Source of the DNA: Bosea beijingensis
GTDB taxonomy: Bacteria; Pseudomonadota; Alphaproteobacteria; Rhizobiales; Beijerinckiaceae
Direction: 5' to 3'
DNA: 64,000 nt
NCBI RefSeq assembly: GCF_030758975.1
Contig: NZ_CP132359.1
Span: 4,892,962-4,956,961 of the forward strand
Numbering within the stretch: the first letter of the stretch is position 1; each line of letters begins with the position of its first letter. The notes beneath the pieces were generated by a model. The model did not search any database. It was not told the origin of the DNA and worked only from the letters and a program-made list of their open reading frames with translations. This document shows, in pieces, positions 38,080 through 47,088 of this stretch. Both the position numbers and the translations under genes were made by a program.

Positions 38080-38844
38080 TCAGCGGATGTTGGCCTTGTC
38101 GTCGTAGAGCTTGAAGTCGACGAACGTGCCGAGCGCCTGGAGATAGGCGATCAGGGCGTCGGCTTCGGTGATGCGCTGCGGGTCGCCGTCGAAATCGCGC
38201 GATTGCGCCTTGGGGTAGCGCTTCTCCAGCTCGGACTGGCCGGGGTGGTCCGGCGTCGCCTGCGCCTTCAGGTCGCTTTCGACCTCGGCGATCATCGCGT
38301 CGGTGTAGGGCACGCCGCCGGCCCGGTTGGCGCGCAATTCATCGGCGATGTCGCCGTATTTCAGCTCGGTCTTCGCCAGGAAGGGATAGCCCGGCATGAT
38401 CGATTGCGGCACGACCGCGCGCGGCTCGGCCAGATGCGCCCGCTGCCACTCGTCGGAATATTTGCCGCCGACGCGGGCGAGGTCCGGCCCGGTGCGCTTG
38501 GAGCCCCACTGGAAGGGCTTGTCGTACATGCTCTCGGCCGCGAGCGAGTAATGCCCGTAGCGCTCGACCTCGTCGCGCAGCGGCCGGATCATCTGGCTGT
38601 GGCAGTTATAGCAGCCCTCGCGGACATAGATCCCGCGGCCGGCGAGTTCGAGCGGCGTGTAGGGGCGCATGCCCTGCACGGTCTCGATCGTGTTCTTCAG
38701 GTAGAAAAGCGGCGCGATCTCGACGAGGCCGCCGATCGAGATCACCAGCAACGTACCGATGACCAGGACGATCGAGTTGGTCTCGAAGATCTTGTGCTTG
38801 GCCCAGAGCGACTTGCGCACGGGCTTGTGTTCGATGCTCGTCAT
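38080..38844 (-). CDS. ccoO: cbb3 oxidase monoheme cytochrome c subunit CcoO
   Basis: A 254-residue membrane-anchored cytochrome c. Helix at about residues 25-45, heme site [12 protein letters not shown], and an axial methionine likely in SIMPGYPFL. The C-terminal part [10 protein letters not shown] is conserved. Lies 13 bases after ccoN and 11 bases before ccoQ. Confidence 0.95.
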   Translation of the reverse strand: MTSIEHKPVRKSLWAKHKIFETNSIVLVIGTLLVISIGGLVEIAPLFYLKNTIETVQGMRPYTPLELAGRGIYVREGCYNCHSQMIRPLRDEVERYGHYSLAAESMYDKPFQWGSKRTGPDLARVGGKYSDEWQRAHLAEPRAVVPQSIMPGYPFLAKTELKYGDIADELRANRAGGVPYTDAMIAEVESDLKAQATPDHPGQSELEKRYPKAQSRDFDGDPQRITEADALIAYLQALGTFVDFKLYDDKANIR

Positions 38845-38857
38845 TGCCCGGAACTCC

Positions 38858-40525
38858 TCAGACGGCCATGGCCAGCGGCGCCGGCGCCTCGTCCACGCGC
38901 GGCATCTCGGCCGCGCTCTCCGAGCGCACGGTCATCCAGAGGTTGAAGGCCATGATCAGTGCGCCGATCAGGAACAGGGCGCCGCCCAGTGCGCGGATCA
39001 CATAGAAGGGGTGCATCGCCGCCACGGTCTCGATGAACGAGTACTCGAGGAAACCGAGGGAGGTGTAGGCGCGCCACATCAGGCCCTGGAGGATGCCGGA
39101 GACCCACATCGCGCAGATGTAGAAGACGATCCCGAGCGTCGAGATCCAGAAATGCCAGCTCACCAGCTTGAGCGAGTAGAGACCCTTGCGGTTCCAGAGC
39201 CAGGGCACGAGGCAGTAGATCGCGCCGAAGGAGATATAGGCGACCCAGCCGAGCGCGCCGGCATGGACATGGCCGATGGTCCAGTCGGTGTAATGCGACA
39301 GGCCGTTCACCGCCTTGATCGACATCAGCGGTCCCTCGAAGGTGGCCATGCCGTAGAAGGCGAGCGAGACCACCATCATCCGCAGCACGGGATCGGTGCG
39401 CAGCCGGTCCCAGGCGCCGGAGAGCGTCATGATGCCGTTGAGCATGCCGCCCCAGGAGGGCATCCACAGCATGATCGAGAATGTCATGCCCAGCGTCTGC
39501 GCCCAGTCGGGCAGAGCGGTGTAGTGGAGGTGGTGGGGGCCGGCCCAGATATAGATGAAGATCAGCGCCCAGAAATGGATGATCGAGAGCCGGTAGCTGT
39601 AGATCGGCCGCTCCGCGCGCTTGGGCACGAAGTAGTACATGATCGCGAGGAAGCCGGCGGTGAGGAAGAAGCCGACCGCGTTATGGCCGTACCACCACTG
39701 GAACATCGCATCCTGCACGCCCGACCAGAGACCGTAGGAGCGCGGCGACAACAGCGAGACCGGCACGGCAACGTTGTTGCCGATATGCAGGACCGCGATG
39801 GTCAGGATGAAGCCGAGATAGAACCAGTTCGCCACATAGATATGCGGCTCCCGGCGCTTCATCACCGTGCCCAGGAAGACCAGCAGGTAGACGACCCAGA
39901 CGATGGTCAGCCAGAGATCGGCATACCATTCCGGCTCGGCGTATTCCTTGGCCTGGGTGATCCCCAGCAGGTAGCCGGTGCCGGCGATGACGATGAAGAA
40001 ATTGTAGCCGAGGACGACGAACCAGGGCGACAAGATGCCCGCGAGGCGCGCGCGGCAGGTGCGCTGCACGACGTAGAAGGACGTTCCGATCAGCACGTTG
40101 CCGCCGAAGGCGAAGATCACCGCCGAGGTGTGCAGCGGCCGCATCCGGCCGAAATTGGTCCAGGGCAGGTCGAAGTTGAGATCCGGGAAGGCGAGCTGCA
40201 GCGCGATGATCAGCCCGACCGCGAAACCAGCGATGCCCCAGATCATCGAGGCCACGGTCGCGAACTTGACCGGCCCCATATTGTAGTTGGGCTTGCCATC
40301 GATCTCCTGCGGCTCGACCGGGACGGTGCCGTCGAAGCAGCGATTGGCGATGAGGACGATGCTGACGACGGACGCCAGGACGCCGAGCATGGCGTGGAAG
40401 GCGTAACCGGAATTCTCGGTCAGCGCGGCGATGATGATCAAAGGCAGCACGCAGGCCGCCGCGATCAGCATTCCCATCATTTCGCCGACAGTCGCTTGCC
40501 TGACTGGGCTTGCCGTTGCCGTCAC
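38858..40525 (-). CDS. ccoN: cbb3-type cytochrome c oxidase catalytic subunit CcoN
   Basis: A 555-residue, twelve-helix heme-copper oxidase subunit I of the high-affinity cbb3 type. Histidine motifs include [26 protein letters not shown] (copper B) and [15 protein letters not shown], with the later HVHAGALGW loop. The start is a GTG after AGAAG; a downstream ATG pair at about residue 16 is an alternative. An Fnr box 77 bases upstream indicates micro-oxic induction. First of ccoNOQPGHIS. Confidence 0.95.
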   Translation of the reverse strand: MTATASPVRQATVGEMMGMLIAAACVLPLIIIAALTENSGYAFHAMLGVLASVVSIVLIANRCFDGTVPVEPQEIDGKPNYNMGPVKFATVASMIWGIAGFAVGLIIALQLAFPDLNFDLPWTNFGRMRPLHTSAVIFAFGGNVLIGTSFYVVQRTCRARLAGILSPWFVVLGYNFFIVIAGTGYLLGITQAKEYAEPEWYADLWLTIVWVVYLLVFLGTVMKRREPHIYVANWFYLGFILTIAVLHIGNNVAVPVSLLSPRSYGLWSGVQDAMFQWWYGHNAVGFFLTAGFLAIMYYFVPKRAERPIYSYRLSIIHFWALIFIYIWAGPHHLHYTALPDWAQTLGMTFSIMLWMPSWGGMLNGIMTLSGAWDRLRTDPVLRMMVVSLAFYGMATFEGPLMSIKAVNGLSHYTDWTIGHVHAGALGWVAYISFGAIYCLVPWLWNRKGLYSLKLVSWHFWISTLGIVFYICAMWVSGILQGLMWRAYTSLGFLEYSFIETVAAMHPFYVIRALGGALFLIGALIMAFNLWMTVRSESAAEMPRVDEAPAPLAMAV

Positions 40526-40601
40526 CTTCTGACCCCGCTTCGTCGCCAGCGCATGAGCGCGCCATTCGCGTGAGACTTAACGAGCGGGGGGCGGAGGGGC
40601 G

Positions 40602-40615
40602 TTGATTCAGGTCAA
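40602..40615. promoter_or_regulatory. candidate Fnr/FixK box before ccoN
   Basis: TTGATTCAGGTCAA, one mismatch from TTGAT-N4-ATCAA, 77 bases before the ccoN GTG. The position suits activation of the cbb3 operon when oxygen is low. It lies between ccoN and the 3' end of the fnr gene. Confidence 0.72.
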
Positions 40616-40653
40616 GGGCGGCACCGCGTAGAGTGCGGCGCCGCAGCGCAGGC

Positions 40654-41373
40654 TCAGGCCGCGACGGCGCTCATGCGCTCGGCATTCATCACGCGCACGC
40701 CGCCCGGGACGATCAGGATGGTCTTGTCCTTGGCCAGGCGGGTGAAGGTGCGGCTGACGGTCTCGATGGTGAGGCCGAGGAAATCGGCGATGTCCTGCCG
40801 CGTCATCGGCAGGGGCACCGTGACCGAGGGCTTGCCGAGCCTGGCCCAGCGCTGCTGCATGCCGAGCAGGAAGCAGATCAGCTTCTCCTCGGCGGTCCGC
40901 CGGCCGAGCAGCATCATCTGCTCATGGGCGAGCGTCAGCTCATGGGTGGCGAACTCGTGCAGCCGCTTGAGCAGATGCGGCTTGGCATCGACCAGGGCCG
41001 TATAGGCGCCGCGCGAGAAGGCGCAAGCCGCGACCTCGCCGATCGCGTCGGCCGAGAAGCCGTAGGCGTCGCGCATCGCGAGGCCAAGGAAATCGCCCGG
41101 CAGGGCGAAGCCGACGACCTGACGGCGACCGTCCGAGAGAAGCTTGTAGAGGCGCACGACGCCGGCCGTGACGTTGTAGACGGAATGCGCCTCGCGCCCC
41201 TGCGTGAACAACGTCTCGCCCGAGGCGAAATGCGTGGGATGCGCGAGGGATTCCAGCAGCGACAGCTCATCGTCCGAAAGAGACGCGCAGACGCTGACGA
41301 GACGCACCATGCAGCTTCGGCAATTGCCTTCACCACGGTGCGCGGCGCTACAGGCCGAAGGGTGACAGTTCAC
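40654..41373 (-). CDS. fnr: Crp/Fnr family oxygen-responsive regulator (Fnr/FnrN type)
   Basis: A 239-residue regulator. N-terminal cysteines Cys18, Cys21 and Cys29 (C-x2-C-x7-C), plus Cys117, match the 4Fe-4S ligand set of Fnr/FnrN proteins and not cysteine-less FixK. A cyclic-nucleotide-type beta-barrel (about 40-150) and a winged HTH with DIADFLGLTIETVSRTF follow; E-x2-SR reads TTGAT half-sites. Starts with GTG. An Fnr box lies 84 bases upstream, so autoregulation is likely, and the next operon is ccoNOQP. Confidence 0.93.
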   Translation of the reverse strand: MNCHPSACSAAHRGEGNCRSCMVRLVSVCASLSDDELSLLESLAHPTHFASGETLFTQGREAHSVYNVTAGVVRLYKLLSDGRRQVVGFALPGDFLGLAMRDAYGFSADAIGEVAACAFSRGAYTALVDAKPHLLKRLHEFATHELTLAHEQMMLLGRRTAEEKLICFLLGMQQRWARLGKPSVTVPLPMTRQDIADFLGLTIETVSRTFTRLAKDKTILIVPGGVRVMNAERMSAVAA

Positions 41374-41456
41374 GATCGCATCTTCCCGCTTGTCGGCTCG
41401 ATCATAACCGAGGCGGACAGGGGCTCAAAGCACGCTTCCTGCCGCAGCCGGCGAAA

Positions 41457-41470
41457 TTGATCCAGATCAA
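41457..41470. promoter_or_regulatory. candidate Fnr box between fnr and the acetyltransferase-like gene
   Basis: TTGATCCAGATCAA, a perfect match to TTGAT-N4-ATCAA. It is 84 bases from the fnr start and 57 bases from the start of the divergent 157-residue gene, so it may control one or both. Confidence 0.72.
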
Positions 41471-41526
41471 TGCGACGACAGGCCCAGCGCAACCACCGTG
41501 CGGCCCTGAATTCGGGAGAGGCTACG

Positions 41527-42000
41527 GTGACGGGCGATGATATCTTCGAGGTCGCGCGCATCGCGCCGGCCGGCGCCGACACGGTCTTCAGCCTCGTCGC
41601 CATGCTGCATCCGGAGGTGACGCCGGAGGGCTGGGCCGCCTTCGTGCGCGACAATTCGCATGATGGCGCGCGGCCCCGCGGCGTCTTCACGTTGCGCGAC
41701 GCGCGAACCATGCCGCATGCCGTCTTCACCTTCCGCGTCGCGCAGACGATCGCGGGCGGCGCGGCGCTGGAAATCTCGGAACTGGCGATGCTCCGGCTGC
41801 CGGGCACGCATCTGGTCAACGCGCTGCTGCGCTTCGCCAACCAGCTCGCGGTCGAGCTCGACCTGCCGCGGATCGCGATCTCGCTGGAGCGATCGGCGGC
41901 CTGGCCGCAGGACCATGACGCGCTCCAGCGCTCGGGCTTCCAGGTCGACCGGATGATGGTTCTGGGCCGGGCGCAACTGGCGCCGACGACCCCCAATTGA
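41527..42000 (+). CDS. small acetyltransferase-like hypothetical protein
   Basis: A 157-residue soluble protein. Starts at GTG preceded by GGGAGAGG at good spacing; a longer frame begins within the Fnr box and is less likely. The order of strands and helices, with ISELAMLRLPGTHLVNALLR and ending in ALQRSGFQVDRMMVLGRA, resembles the GNAT fold, but the acetyl-CoA loop (Q/RxxGxG/A) is not clearly present, so the enzyme call is weak. Divergent from fnr and sharing its Fnr box, so oxygen control is likely. No known partner. Confidence 0.65.
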   Translation: MTGDDIFEVARIAPAGADTVFSLVAMLHPEVTPEGWAAFVRDNSHDGARPRGVFTLRDARTMPHAVFTFRVAQTIAGGAALEISELAMLRLPGTHLVNALLRFANQLAVELDLPRIAISLERSAAWPQDHDALQRSGFQVDRMMVLGRAQLAPTTPN

Positions 42001-42028
42001 CCTACCTCAAACCGGCAGGCAGGCCGGA

Positions 42029-42748
42029 TCAGCGGCCGTTGGCCTTCCGCCATGCCGCGAAATCGACCTTGCTCTGCTCCTCCGTCGGCGGATAGAGGCC
42101 GAGGATCGAGCGGCCCTTCAGGACCTCCTCCGTGACGAAATCCTCGAACGCGGTCATCTCGACCGCTTCGACTGCGACTTCGTCGGCGAGATGGGCGGGG
42201 ATGACGATGACGCCCTCGGCATCGCCGACCACGACATCGCCCGGGAAGACCGCGACGTCGCCGCAGCCGATCGGGACGTTGATGTCGATGGCCTGATGCA
42301 GGGTCAGGTTGGTCGGGGAAGACGGGCGGTTGTGATAGCTCGGGAAGGGCAATTCGGCGATCTCGTAGGAATCCCGGAAGCCGCCATCGGTGACGACGCC
42401 GGCGACGCCGCGCTTCATCAGGCGCGAGACGAGGATGCCCCCGGCCGAGGCCGCGCGCGGGTCCTTGCGGCTGTCGATCACCATCACGGCGCCGGGCGGG
42501 CAATCCTCGACCGCCTTGCGCTGGGGATGGGCACGATCCTGAAAGACCGAGAGCGAGTTCAGGTCCTCGCGCGCCGGGATGTAGCGGAGCGTGAAGGCCT
42601 CGCCGACCATGGTGCCGGCGCCAGGGTTGAGCGGGCGGACATCCTGGATGAACTGGTTGCGCAGGCCGCGTTTGAACAGGGCGGTGCAGAGCGTGGCGAC
42701 GGAAACCCCGCGCAGCTTCTCGCGGGTTTCCGGCTTGAGACTGGGCAT
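42029..42748 (-). CDS. RraA-family protein (aldolase/decarboxylase-like)
   Basis: A 239-residue member of the RraA/HMG-aldolase fold family. The conserved G-x20-R-D pattern is seen in GVAGVVTDGGFRDSYEIAEL, with FPGDVVVGDAEGVIVIP after it. Many are annotated as ribonuclease regulators, but in catabolic operons they usually are 4-hydroxy-4-methyl-2-oxoglutarate aldolases or oxaloacetate decarboxylases acting with a metal ion. The start ATG has GGTGA upstream. Last gene of the tct/pdxA run, 133 bases after the DHDPS-family gene. Confidence 0.88.
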   Translation of the reverse strand: MPSLKPETREKLRGVSVATLCTALFKRGLRNQFIQDVRPLNPGAGTMVGEAFTLRYIPAREDLNSLSVFQDRAHPQRKAVEDCPPGAVMVIDSRKDPRAASAGGILVSRLMKRGVAGVVTDGGFRDSYEIAELPFPSYHNRPSSPTNLTLHQAIDINVPIGCGDVAVFPGDVVVGDAEGVIVIPAHLADEVAVEAVEMTAFEDFVTEEVLKGRSILGLYPPTEEQSKVDFAAWRKANGR

Positions 42749-42881
42749 GCGTTCACCTTCCGACGTCCGTGGCATCCCGCCGGGCGGCAGGCGGCGGCGA
42801 GGTTCCCGCGATCCGACCTGCTTTGTAAAGGCGGTGCGATCAGCAAAAAACGCAACCCGCCTCTGCCTGTCGGGATATCGC

Positions 42882-43799
42882 CTATTTGCCCCAGCGCAGC
42901 GCCAGCGGATCGAGCTCGCGGGCCAGCTCGATCAGGCCGTCGCGGGTCTTCGGATGCAGCGGCGTCAATGGATGGCGCACGGCCTCCGACTTGATGACAC
43001 CGCCCTCCTTCATCACCGCCTTGGCCGAACGCAGGCCGCATTGGCGGTTCTCGTAATTGATAATCGGCAGGACGCGGGCATAGAGCGCCGCCGCTTGCTT
43101 GCGATCGCCAGCAGCGTGCGCGGCGAGGATCGGCTTGATCAGGTCCGGGATCATCGCCGAGGTCATCGTTCCGGTGGCCCCCGCATCGAGATCGGCCATC
43201 AGCGTGATCGCCTCCTCGCCGTCGAAGGGGCCGACCACGGCATCGCCGCCGGCCTCGATCAGCGCGCGCAGCTTGTTGGCCGTGCCGGGCACCTCGATCT
43301 TGAAATAGCGGACGAGCGGAACCTCCTTCGCCAGCCGGATCATGAAGGGCACGGTCATGGTCACGCCGGAGAGCGGCGCGTCCTGCAGGATGATCGGGAT
43401 ACCGCAGGCATCGGCGACCGCCTTGAAATGCTCGATCATGCCCTGCTCGTCGGCCTTGAGCAGCGCGCCGTGATAGGGCGGCATCATCATCAGCATCTTG
43501 GCGCCGGCGTCCGCTGCGGCCTTGGCGCGCTGGGCTGCGATGCGGGTCGCGAAATGCGAGGTGGTGACGATGACCGGCACGCGGCCGGCGACCTGCTCAA
43601 GCGAGAGCCGCATGACCTGCTCGCGCTCCTCGTCGGTGAGCAGGAACTGCTCCGAGAAATTGGCGAGGATGCAGATGCCGTCGACGCCCTGGTCGACCAT
43701 CAGGTCCATGACGCGCTTGTTGCCCTCGACATCGAGATCGCCGTTCTCGTGGAAGATGGTCGGCGCGATCGGCAGGATGCCCTTGTAAGGCTCGGTCAT
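42882..43799 (-). CDS. dihydrodipicolinate synthase (DapA) family lyase
   Basis: A 305-residue class I TIM-barrel aldolase/dehydratase family protein. N-terminal GILPIAPTIFHENGDLD, mid-protein MMPPYHGAL (tyrosine region) and the Schiff-base lysine in VRYFKIEVPG. It is too diverged in context for lysine synthesis; placement between a tripartite transporter and an RraA-family gene points to breakdown or dehydration of a sugar acid or hydroxy acid. The exact substrate is unknown. Confidence 0.87.
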   Translation of the reverse strand: MTEPYKGILPIAPTIFHENGDLDVEGNKRVMDLMVDQGVDGICILANFSEQFLLTDEEREQVMRLSLEQVAGRVPVIVTTSHFATRIAAQRAKAAADAGAKMLMMMPPYHGALLKADEQGMIEHFKAVADACGIPIILQDAPLSGVTMTVPFMIRLAKEVPLVRYFKIEVPGTANKLRALIEAGGDAVVGPFDGEEAITLMADLDAGATGTMTSAMIPDLIKPILAAHAAGDRKQAAALYARVLPIINYENRQCGLRSAKAVMKEGGVIKSEAVRHPLTPLHPKTRDGLIELARELDPLALRWGK

Positions 43800-43832
43800 G
43801 GCGTCATCTCGTCGGTGGCGGACAGGAGGGGA

Positions 43833-45344
43833 TCAGACAGTGCTGGCGGCCTTGGTGCCGCGCAAGCGGCGCGCGACCGAACCGATGACCGGCATGACCA
43901 AGAGCGCGAGGCCGATCGCCATCAACGTGGAGACCAGCGGGTTCGACCAGAAGATCGAGAGCGAGCCCTGACTGAAGATCATCGACTGGCGGAAGGCGTC
44001 CTCGGCCTTGTCGCCGATGACCATGGCCAGCACCAGAGGCGCGATCGGATAATCGAGCTTCTTGAAGACATAGCCGACGAGGCCGAAGATCAGCGCGAGC
44101 CAGATATCGAACTCCTTGCTCGCGGCGGTGAAGGCGCCGATGAAGCAGATCACCACGATGATCGGCCCGATGATCGAGAAGGGGATGCGTAGGATCGAGG
44201 CGAAGAGCGGCACCGTCGCCAGCACGATCACCACGGCCACGACATTGCCGAGATACATCGAGGCGATCAGGCCCCAGACGAAGTCCGGCCGGTCGGTGAA
44301 GAGCGTCGGGCCGGGATTGAGACCCCAGATCATCAGGCCGCCCATCATCACCGCCGCCGTCGCCGAACCGGGAATGCCGAGCGCCAGCATCGGCAGCATG
44401 GCGGCGGAGCCGGCGGCATGGTCGGCGGTCTCCGGCGCGATCACACCCTCGGGCTCGCCCTTGCCGAACTTGGCCGGGTTGCGCGAGGAGCGCTTGGCCA
44501 TCGCATAGCTCATGAAGGAGGCGGCCGTCGGCCCGCCCGGCGTGATGCCCATCCAGATGCCGATCAGCGAGGAGCGCAGCAGGGCGAGCCAATAGCGCGG
44601 CAGCTTTGCGGCCGTGCGCAGCACGTCACCGACACGCACCTTGGCGGCGACGCCCTCGAATTTCAGCCCTTCTTCCATGGTCAGCAGCAACTCGCCGATG
44701 CCGAACAGGCCGATCACCGCGATAAGGAAGCTGACGCCGGCGAGCAGCACGTCGAACTCGAAGGTCAGGCGGACATTGCCGGAGACCGAGTCCATGCCGA
44801 TCGTCGCCAGCGCAAAGCCGATCGCCATCGAGACCACCGTCTTGAAGGGCGAGGCGCCGCCGAGCCCGATGAAGCTCGCGAAGGTCATGAAATAGACGGC
44901 GAAATATTCGGGCGAGGAGAAGCGCAGCGCGAATTTCGCGACCCAGCCGGAGAGCAGCGTGATCAGGATGACGCCGGCCATGGCGCCGAAGCCGGCGGAC
45001 AGGAAGGCGAAGGAGAGCGCTTCGGTCGCCTTGCCCTGCTTGGCCATCGGGTGACCGTCGAAGGTCGTCGCGACCGATGAGGGCTCGCCGGGAATGTTGA
45101 ACAGGATCGAGGTCGTCGAGCCGCCGAAGAGCGCGCCCCAGTAGAGCGAGGTCAGCAGGATGATCGCCGAGACCGGATCCATCGAGAAGGTCAGCGGCAG
45201 CAGGAGCGAGACGCCGTTGGGCGCACCAAGCCCCGGCAGCACCCCGACGAGCACGCCGAGCAGCACGCCTGCCATCATCAGCAGGATATGGTGCGTGGTG
45301 AGCGCGACCGAGAAGCCGTGCATCAGGTTGGCGACGTTATCCAT
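43833..45344 (-). CDS. tctA: tripartite tricarboxylate transporter large permease TctA
   Basis: A 503-residue, roughly twelve-helix transporter of the TctA family. Signature near the N-terminus: GVLVGVLPGLGAPNGVSLLLP, and later GITPGGPTAASFMSYAMAKR with a repeat of the fold. Works with TctB and the periplasmic TctC to take up organic anions. Overlaps nothing; 18 bases after tctB. Confidence 0.94.
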   Translation of the reverse strand: MDNVANLMHGFSVALTTHHILLMMAGVLLGVLVGVLPGLGAPNGVSLLLPLTFSMDPVSAIILLTSLYWGALFGGSTTSILFNIPGEPSSVATTFDGHPMAKQGKATEALSFAFLSAGFGAMAGVILITLLSGWVAKFALRFSSPEYFAVYFMTFASFIGLGGASPFKTVVSMAIGFALATIGMDSVSGNVRLTFEFDVLLAGVSFLIAVIGLFGIGELLLTMEEGLKFEGVAAKVRVGDVLRTAAKLPRYWLALLRSSLIGIWMGITPGGPTAASFMSYAMAKRSSRNPAKFGKGEPEGVIAPETADHAAGSAAMLPMLALGIPGSATAAVMMGGLMIWGLNPGPTLFTDRPDFVWGLIASMYLGNVVAVVIVLATVPLFASILRIPFSIIGPIIVVICFIGAFTAASKEFDIWLALIFGLVGYVFKKLDYPIAPLVLAMVIGDKAEDAFRQSMIFSQGSLSIFWSNPLVSTLMAIGLALLVMPVIGSVARRLRGTKAASTV

Positions 45345-45362
45345 GCTGATATCCCCGCCGTC

Positions 45363-45851
45363 TCAGAGGCCGATGAGCGGCTCGATCGGGCCCTTGAGCA
45401 GGCCGATCTGGAAGAATTTCTCGAGCGCGAAATAGAAGAAGACCGCGGTCACGAAGGCGGTCACGAGGCTCTGCAGCCAGCCATAACCGCCCTGAAAGCG
45501 CATCGCGAAAACGAGATAGAGGATCGTCGCGACATACATGCCGAGCGTCGCGCTGAGCACCACGAAGGCGATCAGCGGCAGCAGGAAGGACAGCACCCGC
45601 TTGCCGCGTTCGGCATCGAGGAAGGCTTCCGCAAGCACCGCTTTGCCCGCGAAGCGCTGGCCGATGGTGACGGCAACCGTGCCGAGGCTCGCCAGAGCGA
45701 TCAGCGCGCCTGCGTAGAAGGGAAAGGCGCCGGGCTGCGGGCCCGAATTATCCCAGCCGATGCCGAATTCGAGCGAGCCCTTCACGATGACGAGCCCGAA
45801 GACCAGTGTCAGGACGGCCATCCCGATCTCTGCCCAGAAGCGGGTGATCAT
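45363..45851 (-). CDS. tctB: tripartite tricarboxylate transporter small permease TctB
   Basis: A 162-residue four-helix membrane protein of the TctB family, with GSLEFGIGWDNSGPQPGAFP and a C-terminal helix pair around FVTAVFFYFALEKFFQI. Second gene of the transporter. It is separated from tctC by a 171-base gap holding a palindromic repeat, so its expression may differ from that of tctC. Confidence 0.9.
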   Translation of the reverse strand: MITRFWAEIGMAVLTLVFGLVIVKGSLEFGIGWDNSGPQPGAFPFYAGALIALASLGTVAVTIGQRFAGKAVLAEAFLDAERGKRVLSFLLPLIAFVVLSATLGMYVATILYLVFAMRFQGGYGWLQSLVTAFVTAVFFYFALEKFFQIGLLKGPIEPLIGL

Positions 45852-45892
45852 GCGGTGGGTTCCTCCTTGCGGGAGCGGCGGGAAGGCGCCTC

Positions 45893-45990
45893 GTCATTCC
45901 GGACGCAGCGAAGCGTCGATCCGGAATCCATCCTAGAGCTCAAGCGCCCTTCGATGGATCCCGGGTCGGCCGCTGGCCGCCCGGGATGAC
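45893..45990. repeat. dispersed palindromic repeat, copy 2 (inside the tct operon)
   Basis: About 98 bases: left end GTCATTCCGGACGCAGCGAAG, right end CGCCCGGGATGAC, inner pair GATCCGGAATCCATC / GATGGATCCCGGG. It corresponds to the element at 25531-25628 in reverse arrangement of its CGCAGCGAAG part. It lies between tctC and tctB on the transcribed strand and would form a large RNA hairpin. Confidence 0.82.
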
Positions 45991-46022
45991 GTACAGGTTC
46001 GATGTCTTGTCCGGTCGGTCGC

Positions 46023-47018
46023 TTACTTCGCGACCCAGCCTTCGTTCTCGAAGACCTTCTTGTTCGCCGCTTCGTCCTTGGCGACGAAATCGGCGAGCTC
46101 CTTGCCCTTCATGAACTTGCCGGTCTGAGCCGTGCGCGTCACGAATTCCTTCCACTCCGGCGTCTGGCTGACCTTCTCCAGCAGGCCGGCATAATAGGTC
46201 ACCGCATCGGCGGGAACGTCGGCCGGCAGCCAGACGGTGCGCGGCATCTGGAAGGTCTCCAGCGGCAGGCCGGCTTCCTTGCAGGTCGGGACGTCGCCCC
46301 AGCCCTTGCCCTCGAAGACCGGCTCGCCCTTGGCGAGGCGCACTGGCGAGAAGACGCAGAGCGGCTTCACCTGTCCAGCCTTCCACTGGCCGATATTCTC
46401 GTTGGGATTGTTGGTGTTGGAGTCGATATGGCCGCCGGCGAGCTGCACGGCCGCGGCACTGCCGCCCTGGAACGGCACATAGATCCATTTCACGCCGGTG
46501 GCGTCCTGGATCATCGAGGTCAGCGTCTGGTCGGTGTCCTTCGACTGACTGCCGCCCATCTTGAAGCCCATTGGCTTGGCCTTGACCGCCTCGATATAGG
46601 CCTTGGCATCGGCATAGGGGGCGTCGCCCTTGACCCAGAGCAGGAACTCGTCGAGCGCCAGCGCCGCGACCGGGGTCAGGTCAGAGACCTTGTAGCCGAG
46701 CTTGGCGACGTAAGGCAGCAGATAGGCGTTGTTGGTGCCGAAGATGACGCGGTTCGGATCGCCCTTGGCGCCCTTGCCGTAGACATAGCCCTCGGCACCC
46801 GAGCCGCCGCCCTTGTTCACCACCACGATCGGCTGCTCGGTGAATTTGTGCTTGGTGATGATCGACTGGATGATGCGGGCGAAATTGTCGGTGCCGCCGC
46901 CGGCGCCGGAGGTCACGACGAACTCGATCGGCTTGGTCGGTTCCCAGGCCTGTGCGGCACCGATGCCGCCAAGCGTGAGCGCGCCGGCGAACGCAGCCGA
47001 AATGGCGATGGTCTTCAT
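46023..47018 (-). CDS. tctC: tripartite tricarboxylate transporter substrate-binding protein TctC
   Basis: A 331-residue periplasmic binding protein of the TctC/Bug family. Signal peptide MKTIAISAAFAGALTLGGIG cut near QAW, preceded by AGGGAGAGAG before the ATG. Typical motifs: KPIEFVVTSGAGGGTDNFAR and GGSAAAVQLAGGHID. Delivers the substrate to TctAB. Follows the pdxA-family gene by 70 bases. Confidence 0.94.
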   Translation of the reverse strand: MKTIAISAAFAGALTLGGIGAAQAWEPTKPIEFVVTSGAGGGTDNFARIIQSIITKHKFTEQPIVVVNKGGGSGAEGYVYGKGAKGDPNRVIFGTNNAYLLPYVAKLGYKVSDLTPVAALALDEFLLWVKGDAPYADAKAYIEAVKAKPMGFKMGGSQSKDTDQTLTSMIQDATGVKWIYVPFQGGSAAAVQLAGGHIDSNTNNPNENIGQWKAGQVKPLCVFSPVRLAKGEPVFEGKGWGDVPTCKEAGLPLETFQMPRTVWLPADVPADAVTYYAGLLEKVSQTPEWKEFVTRTAQTGKFMKGKELADFVAKDEAANKKVFENEGWVAK

Positions 47019-47088
47019 GGTCTCTCTCCCTGGGTTTTGCTCTTGAGGCCGCTCTTGCCGGCGGCTTTGTCGAAACTGCTTGGAAAAA

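Noticed and set aside
42029..42748. RraA-family gene as a true RNase E regulator
   Set aside because: Its place in a transporter and lyase operon and its G-x20-R-D pattern favour a metal-dependent aldolase or decarboxylase role.
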